Positions 27,324 to 37,498 of a stretch of DNA of 64,000 nucleotides are shown one piece after another. Position 1 is the first letter of the stretch; each line of letters opens with the position of its first letter. Under the pieces are notes generated by a model, which was not told the origin of the DNA, searched no databases, and saw only the letters and a program-made list of their open reading frames with translations. Position numbers and translations under genes: made by a program. Source of the DNA: Novosphingobium pokkalii. Its GTDB lineage: Bacteria > Pseudomonadota > Alphaproteobacteria > Sphingomonadales > Sphingomonadaceae. Location: assembly GCF_014652855.1 (NCBI RefSeq), contig NZ_BMZP01000003.1, positions 1 through 64,000 on the forward strand, given 5' to 3'.

Positions 27324-27368
27324 TGGGAACAGGCCCTCCCCCAACCCCTCCCGCATGCGGGAGGGGGG
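27324..27368. repeat. GC-rich hairpin repeat between lpdA and HI0933-type gene
   Basis: GGGAACAGGCCCTCC followed by a CCCCTCCCGCATGCGGGAGGGG hairpin is also found at 37361-37403. It lies downstream of lpdA and upstream of the next co-directional gene, so it could weaken read-through. Confidence 0.75.
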
Positions 27369-27378
27369 TGTCTGGCGA

Positions 27379-28791
<1,413 letters not shown>

Positions 28792-28803
28792 TTGGAATTC
28801 TCC

Positions 28804-29178
28804 TTATTCGTCAACCGGGCGGGGCCGGCCGGTGCCGTCAACGGCAACAAACGTGAACTTGGCCTGGGTGACCATCGAGGATTGCTCGCGGTGCCGCTCG
28901 CGCCGCCAGGCCTCGATGGCGATGGTCATCGACGTGCGCCCGGTCTTTTCGATTTCGCCATAGACCGAAACTTCGTCGCCCACTTTCACCGGCTGGAGGA
29001 ACTGCATGCCGTCGAGCGCGATGGTCACCGCCCGGCCGCGACAGCGGCGGGCGGCGATCAGGCCGGCGGCATTGTCCATCAGGCACATCAGCCAGCCACC
29101 GAAGATATCGCCATAGGCGTTGCAATCGGCCGGCATGGCCGTGACGCGAATGGCCGGTTCGCGACTGGTGACGCTCAT
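28804..29178 (-). CDS. Acyl-CoA thioesterase (hotdog fold, BFIT/BACH type)
   Basis: This is a 124-residue single-hotdog thioesterase. The active-site region [23 protein letters not shown] carries the Asp on the central helix typical of the YciA/BACH group. It overlaps the pdhC stop by four bases (ATGA) and lies 12 bp before lpdA, so it is embedded in the pyruvate dehydrogenase operon. A role in hydrolysing excess or dead-end acyl-CoA near acetyl-CoA production is inferred from position only. Confidence 0.9.
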   Translation of the reverse strand: MSVTSREPAIRVTAMPADCNAYGDIFGGWLMCLMDNAAGLIAARRCRGRAVTIALDGMQFLQPVKVGDEVSVYGEIEKTGRTSMTIAIEAWRRERHREQSSMVTQAKFTFVAVDGTGRPRPVDE

Positions 29179-30476
29179 GCCACCAGCGCCAGCGGGTTTT
29201 CCACGATCTGCTTGAACGCCTGCATCAGCTCGGCGCCGTCGGCCCCGTCGATCGCGCGGTGGTCAAAGCTGCCCGTGGCGCTCATCACGGTGGCCACGCC
29301 CAGCGCGCCATCGACGATATAGGGGCGCTGCTCGCCCGCGCCAACCGCCAGGATCATGCCCTGCGGCGGGTTGATCACGGCCTCGAACTGCTTGATGCCG
29401 AACATGCCGAGGTTCGAGAGCGAGGCCGTGCCGCCCTGGAATTCGTGCGGCTGAAGCTTGCCTTCGCGGGCCTTGCCGGCGAGCTGCTTCATTTCCGTGG
29501 CGATGGCCGAGATCGACTTGTTGCCAGCATCCTTGATGATCGGCGTGATCAGGCCCGACGGCGCGGCCACGGCGACCGACACGTCCACGCGGGTGAAACT
29601 GCGCAGTTCATCGCCGGCAAAGCTGACGTTGCACTTGGGCACCTGCACCAGCGCCTTGGCCAGCGCCTTGATCAGCAGGTCGTTGACCGAGAGCTTGACG
29701 CCCTGCGCTTCGAGCGCGGCGTTGAGCTGGCTGCGCAGCTTGAGCAGCGCATCGAGGCGCACGTCCACGGTGAGGTAGATGTGCGGGATGGTCTGCTTGG
29801 CTTCGGTCAGGCGGCGCGCAATGGTCTTGCGCACGTTGTTGAGCTTCTGGCCTTCGTAAGGAATGCCGAAATCGGGCACGGCGGCCGGCACCGGGGCAGC
29901 GACAGGGGCCGGAGCGGCAGCCGGTGCAGCGGCGGTCGGGGCGGCAGCAGCAGCAGCAGCAGGCGCAGCGGCGCCGGGCTTGGCGCCCAGCACGTCGGCC
30001 TTGGTTACGCGGCCGTTGGGGCCGGAACCCTTGACCGTGGCCAGATCGATGCCCTTTTCGGCGGCAATGCGCTTGGCCAGCGGGGTAGCGATCACGCGAT
30101 CGCCCTTGGCGGCGGGAGCGGCAGCAGCAACCGGCGCGGGAGCCGGCGCGCTGGCGGCGGGCGCCGGCGCGGCTTCGGCGGCCTTGGCTGGAGCGGCAGC
30201 AGGTGCGGCCGGGGCCGGGGCGCTCGCGTCTTCGTCTTCACCGGCGATCGTGGCGATCACCGTGCCGACCTTCACGCCTTCGCTGCCTTCGGCCACGTCG
30301 ATCGACACGATCGTGCCTTCATCGACCGCCTCGAATTCCATGGTGGCCTTGTCGGTCTCGATCTCGGCCATGATGTCGCCCGAGGAAACCTTGTCACCAA
30401 CCTTGACGAGCCAGCGGGCCAGCGTGCCCTCTTCCATCGTCGGGGACAGGGCGGGCATCTTGATCGCGATGGGCAT
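29175..30476 (-). CDS. pdhC: Pyruvate dehydrogenase E2, dihydrolipoamide acetyltransferase
   Basis: This 433-residue E2 passes acetyl groups to CoA. The N-terminal lipoyl domain has the lipoylated lysine K43 in [10 protein letters not shown]. An Ala/Pro linker leads to the E1/E3-binding domain (about 130-170: [26 protein letters not shown]), and a second Ala/Pro linker to the catalytic domain. The HRAIDG motif has H406 and D410. The E1 subunit genes are not in this operon as seen here; the 252 bp upstream holds no E1 gene. The E2-thioesterase-E3 run is co-directional. Confidence 0.95.
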   Translation of the reverse strand: MPIAIKMPALSPTMEEGTLARWLVKVGDKVSSGDIMAEIETDKATMEFEAVDEGTIVSIDVAEGSEGVKVGTVIATIAGEDEDASAPAPAAPAAAPAKAAEAAPAPAASAPAPAPVAAAAPAAKGDRVIATPLAKRIAAEKGIDLATVKGSGPNGRVTKADVLGAKPGAAAPAAAAAAAPTAAAPAAAPAPVAAPVPAAVPDFGIPYEGQKLNNVRKTIARRLTEAKQTIPHIYLTVDVRLDALLKLRSQLNAALEAQGVKLSVNDLLIKALAKALVQVPKCNVSFAGDELRSFTRVDVSVAVAAPSGLITPIIKDAGNKSISAIATEMKQLAGKAREGKLQPHEFQGGTASLSNLGMFGIKQFEAVINPPQGMILAVGAGEQRPYIVDGALGVATVMSATGSFDHRAIDGADGAELMQAFKQIVENPLALVA

Positions 30477-30728
30477 GGGCTTGGTTCCGTGTCCTTGCTG
30501 ACAAAAGTGTCAATTCGGTTTGCAAAACTGGTTATTTGGCAAAAATTCGGGTTAAATCGAATTTTCGTTTCACCACCTCATTTCACCAGCCTTGCACCTT
30601 CGGTCAAGCCAATAGCACACCCGCAGGGTATCATTTTTACGCATGCCCCCGCCCCACGCACCTCACCTATTTGCCAGAACCGCGCTTTCACGATACGACT
30701 CGCCAACAAACGGGGGCGGATCAGCGAC

Positions 30729-31190
30729 ATGCCGGACCAGCAGCGCATCTATCTGGTGATCATGGATGAAACCGAGGAAGCGACACGCGCCTTGCGCTTT
30801 GCCGCGCGGCGCGCGGTGCGCACCGGTGGCGGAGTGCATATCCTGGCGCTGGTGCCGCGCCAGGAATTCGTCGCCTTTGCCGGGGTCCAGGCCACGATCG
30901 AGCAGGAAGCGCACGATCGCGCCGAAGTGCTGGCCACCGCCGCTGCCGGCAGCCTGGCCAGCGAATCCGGCCTGGCCCCGCTGATCAGCGTGCGCCAGGG
31001 CAACGGGCCGCAAGTGGTGCGCGAATACCTCAAGGAACATGCCGAGGTTTCGGCCCTGGTACTCGGCGCGGCCGAAGATGGCTCCGGCCCGCTGGTGACT
31101 CACTTTGCCGCCGAAGCGGGCACCCTGCCCTGCGTGCTGATGATCGTGCCCGGCGGGGTGGATGACGAGACGATCGACGCGGTGAGTTGA
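30729..31190 (+). CDS. Universal stress protein family
   Basis: This 153-residue UspA-fold protein begins RIYLVIMDETEEATRALRFAARRA and ends with the ATP-loop region VSALVLGAAEDGSGPLVTHFAAEAGTLPCVLMIVPG. The usual G-2X-G-9X-G(S/T) loop is modified, so nucleotide binding is uncertain. It is divergent from pdhC with a 252-bp gap, and single. The ATG at 30729 was chosen because the fold starts there; the much longer open frame upstream is antisense to pdhC. Confidence 0.85.
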   Translation: MPDQQRIYLVIMDETEEATRALRFAARRAVRTGGGVHILALVPRQEFVAFAGVQATIEQEAHDRAEVLATAAAGSLASESGLAPLISVRQGNGPQVVREYLKEHAEVSALVLGAAEDGSGPLVTHFAAEAGTLPCVLMIVPGGVDDETIDAVS

Positions 31191-31321
31191 GCTCCTCCCC
31201 GGCACGGGGAGGGGGACCGCGCGAAGCGGGGTGGAGGGGAGTGGCCGCCTGACACGCCGTTAAAGGCAGAAACACCCCTCCACCAGCCTGTGGCTGGTCC
31301 CCCTCCCCGTTCCGGGGAGGA
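31190..31321. repeat. Long GC-rich inverted repeat between convergent genes
   Basis: The left arm (CTCCTCCCCGGCACGGGGAG...GGTGGAGGGG) and right arm (CCCCTCCACC...CCCGTTCCGGGGAGG) are approximate reverse complements, with hairpins inside each. It lies between the universal stress gene and rnr, which converge, and probably terminates both. Similar elements are common in proteobacterial gaps. Confidence 0.8.
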
Positions 31322-31323
31322 AT

Positions 31324-33618
31324 TTATCTCCGCCTGCCCTGGTGGCGGATGTTGCCGGGGCGGCCGCGCTGGCCGACCATGTGTTTGCCGCGAACCTTGG
31401 GCTTCACGTCCAGCTTGCCGCCGCGCCGCTCGATGCGCTGTACGCCTTCGGCCACGTCCACCGGCTCGAACTTGAGCGCGCCGGTCAGTGGGTTGGCTTC
31501 GGCCAGGCGCAGCTTGAGGATCATGCCCATGGCGAATTCCTCGCCGCTCAGCTCGCCGATCAGGCGCTGGGCCTTTTCGTCATAGTTGAAGCGTTCGGCA
31601 CCCAGCGTGGAAACCGGCACCAGGCCATCGCCGCCCAGCCCGAGGATCGTGGCGAACAGGCCGAATTTCTGCACCCCGGTGATGCGCGTGTCGAACACTT
31701 CGCCCACGCGGGTGGACAGCCAGGCGGCGACATAGCGATCGATCGTCTCGCGCTCGGCCTCCATCGCGCGGCGTTCTGCGGCGCTGATCGCGTCGGACAC
31801 GCGGGCCAGATCGCCGCGATCACGGTCGGACAGGCCGGACGTAGCGGGAATGCCGTGATCGGCCGGGCGCGGCTGTTCCAGGCCATAGGCATCGACCAGG
31901 GCGCGGTGCACCAGCAAGTCGGCATAGCGGCGGATCGGCGAAGTGAAGTGCGCGTAGGAACCGAGCGCCAGGCCAAAGTGGCCGGCATTGCGCGGACCGT
32001 AATAGGCCTGGGTCTGGCTGCGCAGCACGGCTTCCATCACCAGCGCGCGCTCGGCTTCGTCGGTCACGTCTTTCAGCATGCGGTTGAACAGGCCCGGCGT
32101 GATCACCTGACCCAGCGACAGCTTGCGTTCGAACGTGGCGAGATAGTCTTTCAGCGCCAGCAGCTTCTCGCGGCTCGGCGGCTCGTGGATGCGGTAGACG
32201 ACCGGGGCCGTCTTGGCTTCCAGCGCCTTGGCCGCGGCGACGTTGGCGGCGATCATGAAGTCTTCGACCACGCGATGCGCGTCGAGCCGCTCGCGCAGCG
32301 CGATCTGGGCGATGCGGCCCTGTTCGTCGAGCATGACGCGGCGTTCGGGCAGTTCGAGTTCGAGCGGATCGCGCGCCTTGCGGGCCTTTTCCAGCAGGCG
32401 CCACGCGGCCCACAGGTGTTGCAGGTGCGGCTCGGCGCGGTCTTCGTCGATGCGCGCCTGCGCCTCTTCATAGGCGATCACTTCGTGGATGCGCACCAGC
32501 GCGCGGGTGAAGCGGAAATCCTGGATGCGGCCATCGGCAGCAATATGCAGATGGCAGGCCATGGCGGCGCGATCAGCCCCGGACTTGAGCGAGCAGACAT
32601 CGGCGCTCAGCACTTCGGGCAGCATCGGCACGACGCGATCGGGGAAATAGACCGAATTGCCGCGCTTGCGGGCATCGCGATCGAGCTGCCCGCCGGGGCG
32701 CACGTAAAAGCTGACATCGGCGATGGCGACGAGCGCGCGGAAGCCGCCTGCGCCATCCGGCTCGGCCCAGATGGCATCGTCGTGGTCGCGCGCGTCGCTG
32801 GGGTCGATCGCCACGATCGGCAGGGCGCGCAGGTCTTCGCGGTGATCCTGGCTCAGCGGCAGCCTGGCGGCGGCCTGCGCCTCGTCCAGCGCTTCGGGCG
32901 CGAAAGTCATGGGAATGCCGTGCTTGTGGATCGCGATCAGGCTGAACGCGCGCGGCGCCAGCGGATCGCCCAGCACGGCAGTGACGCGCATGCCCGAGCG
33001 CGGGCTGCGGCCCGCCGGCTCGGCCAGCACGAGTTGCCCGGCCTCTGCCCCGCCGAGATCGGAAATCGGCGCGGCGTGGCGCTCGCGCTTGTCGATCGGG
33101 GCGAGCCAGCCTTTGCCCGCGCCATCGAGTTCGACCACGCCCATGACCTGCTCGCTTTGCTGCGGCAGCTTCTTCATCGGGTGGGCGAGCCACTTGCCGG
33201 AGCCGGGACCGCCCACTTCCTCGGTGCGGGCGAGCACGCGGTCACCCGGCTTGAGCGCGGCCTGGCGATCGCGCGCCTTGCCCTTGGGCTCGATCACGCG
33301 CAGGCGCGGCGGCGGGCTGGCATCATCGGGTTGCCAGGAATCGGGAATGGCCAGCACATGGCCCTCGTCGATTTCGACCACGCGCAGCACCGTGACCTTG
33401 GGCACGCCACCCATGGCATGGAACGCGGTGCGGTTGCCGTCGATCAGGCCTTCCTCGGCCATATCTTTCAGCAGCGCCTTGAGCGCGATCTTTTCCGTGC
33501 CCTTGAGGCCAAAGGCCTTGGCAATCTCGCGCTTGCCAGCGGGCTCTGCGCTCTGGGCGATGAAATCGAGCACCTGCTGGCGCGAGGGGAGTCCCTGGGG
33601 AAATTTGGTCTTGGCCAT
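31324..33618 (-). CDS. rnr: Ribonuclease R
   Basis: This 764-residue 3'-5' exoribonuclease degrades structured RNA. The order is an N-terminal helix-turn-helix and cold-shock domains, then the RNB catalytic domain starting near AIDPSDARDHDDAIWAEPDG, whose aspartates bind the metal. A C-terminal S1 domain (VGEVFDTRITGVQKFGLFATI) and a basic tail (RGGKLDVKPKVRGK...) follow. Start 33618 (MAKTKFPQGLPSRQQVLDFI) is preferred to 33654. Neighbours are unrelated. Confidence 0.95.
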   Translation of the reverse strand: MAKTKFPQGLPSRQQVLDFIAQSAEPAGKREIAKAFGLKGTEKIALKALLKDMAEEGLIDGNRTAFHAMGGVPKVTVLRVVEIDEGHVLAIPDSWQPDDASPPPRLRVIEPKGKARDRQAALKPGDRVLARTEEVGGPGSGKWLAHPMKKLPQQSEQVMGVVELDGAGKGWLAPIDKRERHAAPISDLGGAEAGQLVLAEPAGRSPRSGMRVTAVLGDPLAPRAFSLIAIHKHGIPMTFAPEALDEAQAAARLPLSQDHREDLRALPIVAIDPSDARDHDDAIWAEPDGAGGFRALVAIADVSFYVRPGGQLDRDARKRGNSVYFPDRVVPMLPEVLSADVCSLKSGADRAAMACHLHIAADGRIQDFRFTRALVRIHEVIAYEEAQARIDEDRAEPHLQHLWAAWRLLEKARKARDPLELELPERRVMLDEQGRIAQIALRERLDAHRVVEDFMIAANVAAAKALEAKTAPVVYRIHEPPSREKLLALKDYLATFERKLSLGQVITPGLFNRMLKDVTDEAERALVMEAVLRSQTQAYYGPRNAGHFGLALGSYAHFTSPIRRYADLLVHRALVDAYGLEQPRPADHGIPATSGLSDRDRGDLARVSDAISAAERRAMEAERETIDRYVAAWLSTRVGEVFDTRITGVQKFGLFATILGLGGDGLVPVSTLGAERFNYDEKAQRLIGELSGEEFAMGMILKLRLAEANPLTGALKFEPVDVAEGVQRIERRGGKLDVKPKVRGKHMVGQRGRPGNIRHQGRRR

Positions 33619-33669
33619 TCCAGCGCATGTGGGCGTTTGCCGCGCAAAGCGCAACCTTGGAGCGCGCGC

Positions 33670-34431
33670 CTATGCCGGGTGCAGGACAACGACCTTGGTA
33701 TCGGGCCGATCGGCGGGAATCCAGGTGAACTGGCGGAAGGCCAGGTGCCCGTCCCACGGATGATCGAAACGGCGCAGGCCGCCTTCCCGGCCCTGCACCA
33801 CCTGCTCGTCCCACAGGCTCGCAAATTCAGTGCTTTGCCCGCGCAAATCCGTCACGATCCGCTCGCTGACCGGATCGCCATGGCGCCCGGCATGATCGGC
33901 CCGGAATTCGGCGATCAAGCGGCGCGCGCGCTCGTGCCAGTCGGGCAGCATGGCGCGCGCTTCGGCCCGCAGGAACATGTAGCGCAGCAGGTTGCGCTCG
34001 CCCAGATCGTCCAGCCAACCGGGAAACAGGCGCTCGGCCGCCGCATTCCAGCAAGTGGCCCGCCAGGTGCGATCGAGACCATAGGCCGGGCCGGGCGCGA
34101 ATTCGACCAGCACGCGCACCGAATCGGGCGCTTCTTCCAGCGCCAGGGCGACCGGCGCCTCGGGATCGAGCCGGCCCGCCAGCTCGAACAGATAGGCGCG
34201 CTCTGCCACCGACAGGGCGAGCGCGCGCGCCAGCCGCGCCAGCGCGTGGGGCGAAGGGTTGGCCTCGCGCCCCTGCTCCAGCCAGGCCAGCCAGGTGGTG
34301 CTGATACCGGCACGGATCGCCAGTTCCTCTCGCCGCAAGCCCGGCGTGCGGCGGCGACCGCCGCCTTCGGCCGGGCTGCGTTCGCGCATGGCGCGCAGGA
34401 AGCGGCCCAGTTCCAGTCTCGTATCGGTCAT
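33670..34431 (-). CDS. XRE-type regulator with MmyB-like ligand-binding domain
   Basis: This 253-residue regulator has an N-terminal helix-turn-helix (about 30-75: RREELAIRAGISTTWLAWLEQGR) and an MmyB-like PAS-related domain behind it (LDRTWRATCWNAAAERLFPG, then FRADHAGRHGDPVSERIVTDL and FASLWDEQVV). The family often sits divergently from a single enzyme gene that it controls. Here that is the methyltransferase 77 bp away, and two direct repeats lie in the gap. Start 34431 is the first Met of the domain; the longer frame is antisense to the methyltransferase gene. Confidence 0.88.
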   Translation of the reverse strand: MTDTRLELGRFLRAMRERSPAEGGGRRRTPGLRREELAIRAGISTTWLAWLEQGREANPSPHALARLARALALSVAERAYLFELAGRLDPEAPVALALEEAPDSVRVLVEFAPGPAYGLDRTWRATCWNAAAERLFPGWLDDLGERNLLRYMFLRAEARAMLPDWHERARRLIAEFRADHAGRHGDPVSERIVTDLRGQSTEFASLWDEQVVQGREGGLRRFDHPWDGHLAFRQFTWIPADRPDTKVVVLHPA

Positions 34432-34442
34432 GGCAGCACTTA

Positions 34443-34476
34443 TAACAGGATAAGTGCCAATCTTGTAACAGGGTAA
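34443..34476. promoter_or_regulatory. Two direct repeats in the regulator / methyltransferase gap
   Basis: TAACAGGATAA at 34443-34453 and TAACAGGGTAA at 34466-34476 are 23 bp apart, close to two helical turns. They fill the middle of the 77-bp divergent gap and are the natural operator for the XRE-type regulator. Confidence 0.6.
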
Positions 34477-34508
34477 ATTCGGCGGGATAGCGACCGGCGA
34501 AAGGAACG

Positions 34509-35279
34509 ATGATGACCCGACCCGATCATGACAGCCACGCCGACCACCAGTTCGGCAGCCGCGCCGCCGCCTATGTCGCCAGCGCCACCCATGCCAGCGG
34601 CGCCGATCTGGCACGCATGGCGCAGGCCCTGGCCGAACGACGCCCGGCGCGGCTGATCGACATCGGCACGGGCGGCGGCCACGTGGCCTATGCCGCTGCG
34701 CCTCATTGCGACGAGGTGATCGCCACCGATCTTTCGCCCCGCATGCTGGCCGCCGTGGAGGCGGAAAGCGCGCGGCGCGGCCTGGCCAATGTGGTGACCT
34801 GTGCCTGCCCGGCCGAAGCCCTGCCCTTTGCCCAGGCCCACGTCGACGCGGTGAGCAGCCGTTTTTCCGCCCACCACTGGAACAGCCTGGCGCGCGGGCT
34901 GGCCCAGGCGCGGCGGGTGTGCCGAAACGGCGCCCTGGCGCTGTTTGCCGATGTCGTGGCGCCGGCCAGCGCGCTGTGCGACACGCACCTGCAAGCGGTG
35001 GAACTGCTGCGCGATGCCAGCCACGTGCGCGATTACAGTGCCGCCGAATGGACCGCCGCGCTGGGCCAGGCGGGATTTGCCGTGGCCGCAATCCTGCCCG
35101 GCCGCCTGCGCATGGACTTTGCCGAATGGACCGCGCGGATGGACACGCCCGCCGATCTCGCCGCCGCGATCCGCGTCTTGCAGCAAGGCGCCCCGCGCGA
35201 AGTGCAGGACCACTTCGCGATCGAGGCCGATGGCAGTTTCACGATCGATACGCTGTTGATCGAGGCCGTGGCGGTTTAG
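34509..35279 (+). CDS. SAM-dependent methyltransferase, class I
   Basis: This 256-residue methyltransferase has motif I RLIDIGTGGGHVAYAA (about residues 48-63). An acidic residue at the end of strand 2 (VIATDLS) would bind the SAM ribose, and VTCACPAEALPFAQAHVDAVSSRFSAHH is motif II/III. It resembles the UbiE-like group; the substrate is unknown. Divergent from the XRE/MmyB-type regulator and probably under its control. The TAG stop is the start of a dispersed repeat, so the last codons may reflect that insertion. Confidence 0.88.
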   Translation: MMTRPDHDSHADHQFGSRAAAYVASATHASGADLARMAQALAERRPARLIDIGTGGGHVAYAAAPHCDEVIATDLSPRMLAAVEAESARRGLANVVTCACPAEALPFAQAHVDAVSSRFSAHHWNSLARGLAQARRVCRNGALALFADVVAPASALCDTHLQAVELLRDASHVRDYSAAEWTAALGQAGFAVAAILPGRLRMDFAEWTARMDTPADLAAAIRVLQQGAPREVQDHFAIEADGSFTIDTLLIEAVAV

Positions 35280-35378
35280 AGTGCGATGACAAAAAGTGGG
35301 AACCGGTTTTTGTCAAAAATCGCACGACCACAAATATCTCGATCATGAGGGCGTTTCATTGAAACGTCATCATGATCT
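35277..35378. repeat. Dispersed 102-bp two-hairpin element, copy 2
   Basis: This matches copy 1 at 92 of 102 positions without gaps. Here the first hairpin is perfect (GACAAAAA and TTTTTGTC) and the second has arms GATCATGA and TCATGATC. Its left edge supplies the TAG stop of the methyltransferase gene, and its right edge overlaps the stop of the convergent DUF805 gene. Confidence 0.88.
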
Positions 35379-35958
35379 AGGCGCGGCTATCCTGCGGCGG
35401 AGGGCCATAGCGGTTGGCCCCCGACGTGGATGGCCGGGCCGCGAGGGCCACCAGCAACGCCAGCGCCAGCCAACCCACGGCAGCGAGCGACCAGTTGGTG
35501 GCGTGGAGCACTTCGCCCGCCTGATGCGGGCCTTGCTGCATCATGGCCATGGTGCGCGCCACTTCGTGCGGCGCGGCTGCCAGGGTGACGAGATAGGGGA
35601 CGCCGGGCAAGAGCACGAACCAGCCGGACAGGCCGGTATCGTGCAGGCGACGCACCAGGCTGGCAACGAGCATCGCCATGGTGACCAAGCCGACGACTAT
35701 GGTCAGTACCATGAGTTGCGGCAAGGCGGCGGTGATATTGGCTTGCACCGCCGTCGCCGTGGCTTGGGGATCGCTGCTGTTGCGCGCCGCGTCGAACGCC
35801 GTGCTCATCGTGCTGGCCATCAGCGGCGCTGCGGCCACCGTGCCGACGATCCAGCGCAGGATCAAAAGGAACAGCGCATAGAGCCAGAATTCCTGGCGAC
35901 TGTCGCGGCCGGTCAGCGTTAACAGATGACCCAAGCCGTGCTTGATTGCATGAAGCAT
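35377..35958 (-). CDS. DUF805-family inner-membrane protein
   Basis: This 193-residue protein has about four membrane helices and the family hallmark RRLHDTGLSGWF following the second helix, with GRDSRQEFWLYALF before the first. Such proteins are usually 110-150 residues, so this one has an enlarged first loop (AARNSSDPQATATAVQANIT). Start 35958 is supported by CAGGAG eight bases upstream. Function is unknown. The stop codon overlaps a dispersed repeat. Confidence 0.85.
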   Translation of the reverse strand: MLHAIKHGLGHLLTLTGRDSRQEFWLYALFLLILRWIVGTVAAAPLMASTMSTAFDAARNSSDPQATATAVQANITAALPQLMVLTIVVGLVTMAMLVASLVRRLHDTGLSGWFVLLPGVPYLVTLAAAPHEVARTMAMMQQGPHQAGEVLHATNWSLAAVGWLALALLVALAARPSTSGANRYGPPPQDSRA

Positions 35959-35977
35959 GACGCTCTCCTGAAACCGA

Positions 35978-37309
35978 TCAATTCTGCGCCTGTGGCCCAA
36001 AACCGCCGCCGGGCACGGCCGAGGCGACGGGGCTGGCGCTGCCATCGGCGGCAATCGCGCTGACGCCGAAGAACCAGTCGTCTCCGCGCACGCCGGGCAG
36101 CGTGACCTGGGTTTGCGTGGTGACCCGCACGGGCTTGGCCGGCCAGCCCGGCGCATCGGTGCGGCGCTGCCACACGGCATAGCGCGCAGCGCCGGGCACC
36201 GGCTTCCACGATACCTCGGTAAAGGTCTGCACGGCCGCCTTCACCGTGGCGACCGGCGGCATCGGCGCGCGGGCCAGGGCGGCGAGGCCGGCCACGTTGA
36301 GCCGCGTGACTTTGGCAAGGTAGGCGAAATCCATGGCGTCGATGGTGTCGCCATAGGCGCGGCCCTGCTCGGTGCGCAGATCCTGGTGCTGGCGGTCGTA
36401 ATTCTCCACGGCAACGGAGAAGCGCACGGCGGGATAGCCCAAAGCCTCGAACGGCAGGTGATCGCCGCCACGGCCCATGCGATCGGCGCGCCAGACCTGG
36501 CGGACGGCGAGGCCGGTCTGTCCCGGACCAGTCTGGGCCGGATTGGTCAGGCCCGCCAGCCAGCGCGAGAGATTGCGCGAGGGGCTGTCGTTCTCCCCGC
36601 CGATGGCGCGCTGCGCCCGCGCGAGCGCGGCATCGCCATCGCCGCGCGGCCCTTCGGAAAAAACGCGCACGTGCGTGTCGTCCACCAGTCCATCGGAGCC
36701 GCGCGAATTGCCGACAATATCGTTGTTGAACATGGCCTTCACCGTCCACCCCTGAGCCTTGGCATAGTCGGCCAGCAGCTTGCCGCCATAGAGGCCCTGC
36801 TCTTCGCCGCTGAGCACGGCATAGACGATGGTGGTGGGAAACTTCTGCCGCGAGAGCACGCGCGCCGCCTCCAGCACCAAGGCCGTGCCCGAGCCATCAT
36901 CGTTGGCGCCCGGCGCATCGGCGGTGGCGTTCATCACGTCGGACACGCGGCTGTCGATGTGACCCGCAACGATCACCACTTCGTTGGGGCGCTCACTGCC
37001 GCGCTGGATCGCCACGACATCGACGATCTTGGTGGGGCTCGGCAGGCGTTCGCCGGTCACCGTGGTTTCGGGCGTGGCGATGCTCAGGCACTGACCACAG
37101 GCGGCACTGCTCGCCGCAAATTGCGCCTTGGCCCAGGCGCGCGCCGCGCCGATGCCGCGCTTGGGATCGGTGGGCGAGGACATGGTGTGCCGCGTGCCGA
37201 AGCCGACCAGGGTTTCGACGTCGGCCTTGAGGCGCTGCGGGGAGACCTCTTGGGCGTGGAGCGGCAGGGCCAGGGCCAAGAGCGAGAGGGCAAGGAAAGC
37301 GCGGGTCAT
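35978..37309 (-). CDS. Secreted M28-family zinc aminopeptidase
   Basis: This 443-residue peptidase has a signal peptide (MTRAFLALSLLALALPLHAQ). The M28 metal ligands are visible in order: VAGHIDSR (His), GANDDGSGTA (Asp), SGEEQGLYG (catalytic and ligand Glu), FNNDIVG (Asp) and GGDHLPF (His). A fibronectin-like C-terminal stretch (SWKPVPGAARYAVWQRR) follows. It should act in the periplasm or outside the cell on peptides. The gene ends 19 bp before the DUF805 start on the same strand. Start 37309 opens the signal peptide. Confidence 0.93.
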   Translation of the reverse strand: MTRAFLALSLLALALPLHAQEVSPQRLKADVETLVGFGTRHTMSSPTDPKRGIGAARAWAKAQFAASSAACGQCLSIATPETTVTGERLPSPTKIVDVVAIQRGSERPNEVVIVAGHIDSRVSDVMNATADAPGANDDGSGTALVLEAARVLSRQKFPTTIVYAVLSGEEQGLYGGKLLADYAKAQGWTVKAMFNNDIVGNSRGSDGLVDDTHVRVFSEGPRGDGDAALARAQRAIGGENDSPSRNLSRWLAGLTNPAQTGPGQTGLAVRQVWRADRMGRGGDHLPFEALGYPAVRFSVAVENYDRQHQDLRTEQGRAYGDTIDAMDFAYLAKVTRLNVAGLAALARAPMPPVATVKAAVQTFTEVSWKPVPGAARYAVWQRRTDAPGWPAKPVRVTTQTQVTLPGVRGDDWFFGVSAIAADGSASPVASAVPGGGFGPQAQN

Positions 37310-37360
37310 GTCGCGCAGGGTAAACGATATTTTGCGGGGCGTAAGGGGGAAATGGGGAAG

Positions 37361-37486
37361 TGGGAACAGGCCCTCCCCCAACCCCTCCCGCAAGCGGGAG
37401 GGGAGTTTGGGTGGCGTCCTCCCGCAGAAGGGAGGGCGTTTTTGATTAAGCCCCTCCCGCTTGCGGGAGGGGTTTGGGGAGGGCGT
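37361..37486. repeat. Composite of three GC-rich hairpins
   Basis: The first (37369-37403) repeats the element at 27324-27368, the middle is a CCTCCCGCAGAAGGGAGG hairpin, and the third (37450-37485) is a CCCCTCCCGCTTGCGGGAGGGG hairpin followed by GTTTGGGGAGGG. All lie between proS and the M28 peptidase gene. Confidence 0.8.
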
Positions 37487-37498
37487 GTTGGCTGAGAC

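Noticed and set aside
31342..34476. 1044-residue open frame opposite rnr and the XRE-type gene
   Set aside because: It is the antisense shadow of two clear genes. The translation is rich in His, Arg and Ala and resembles no family.
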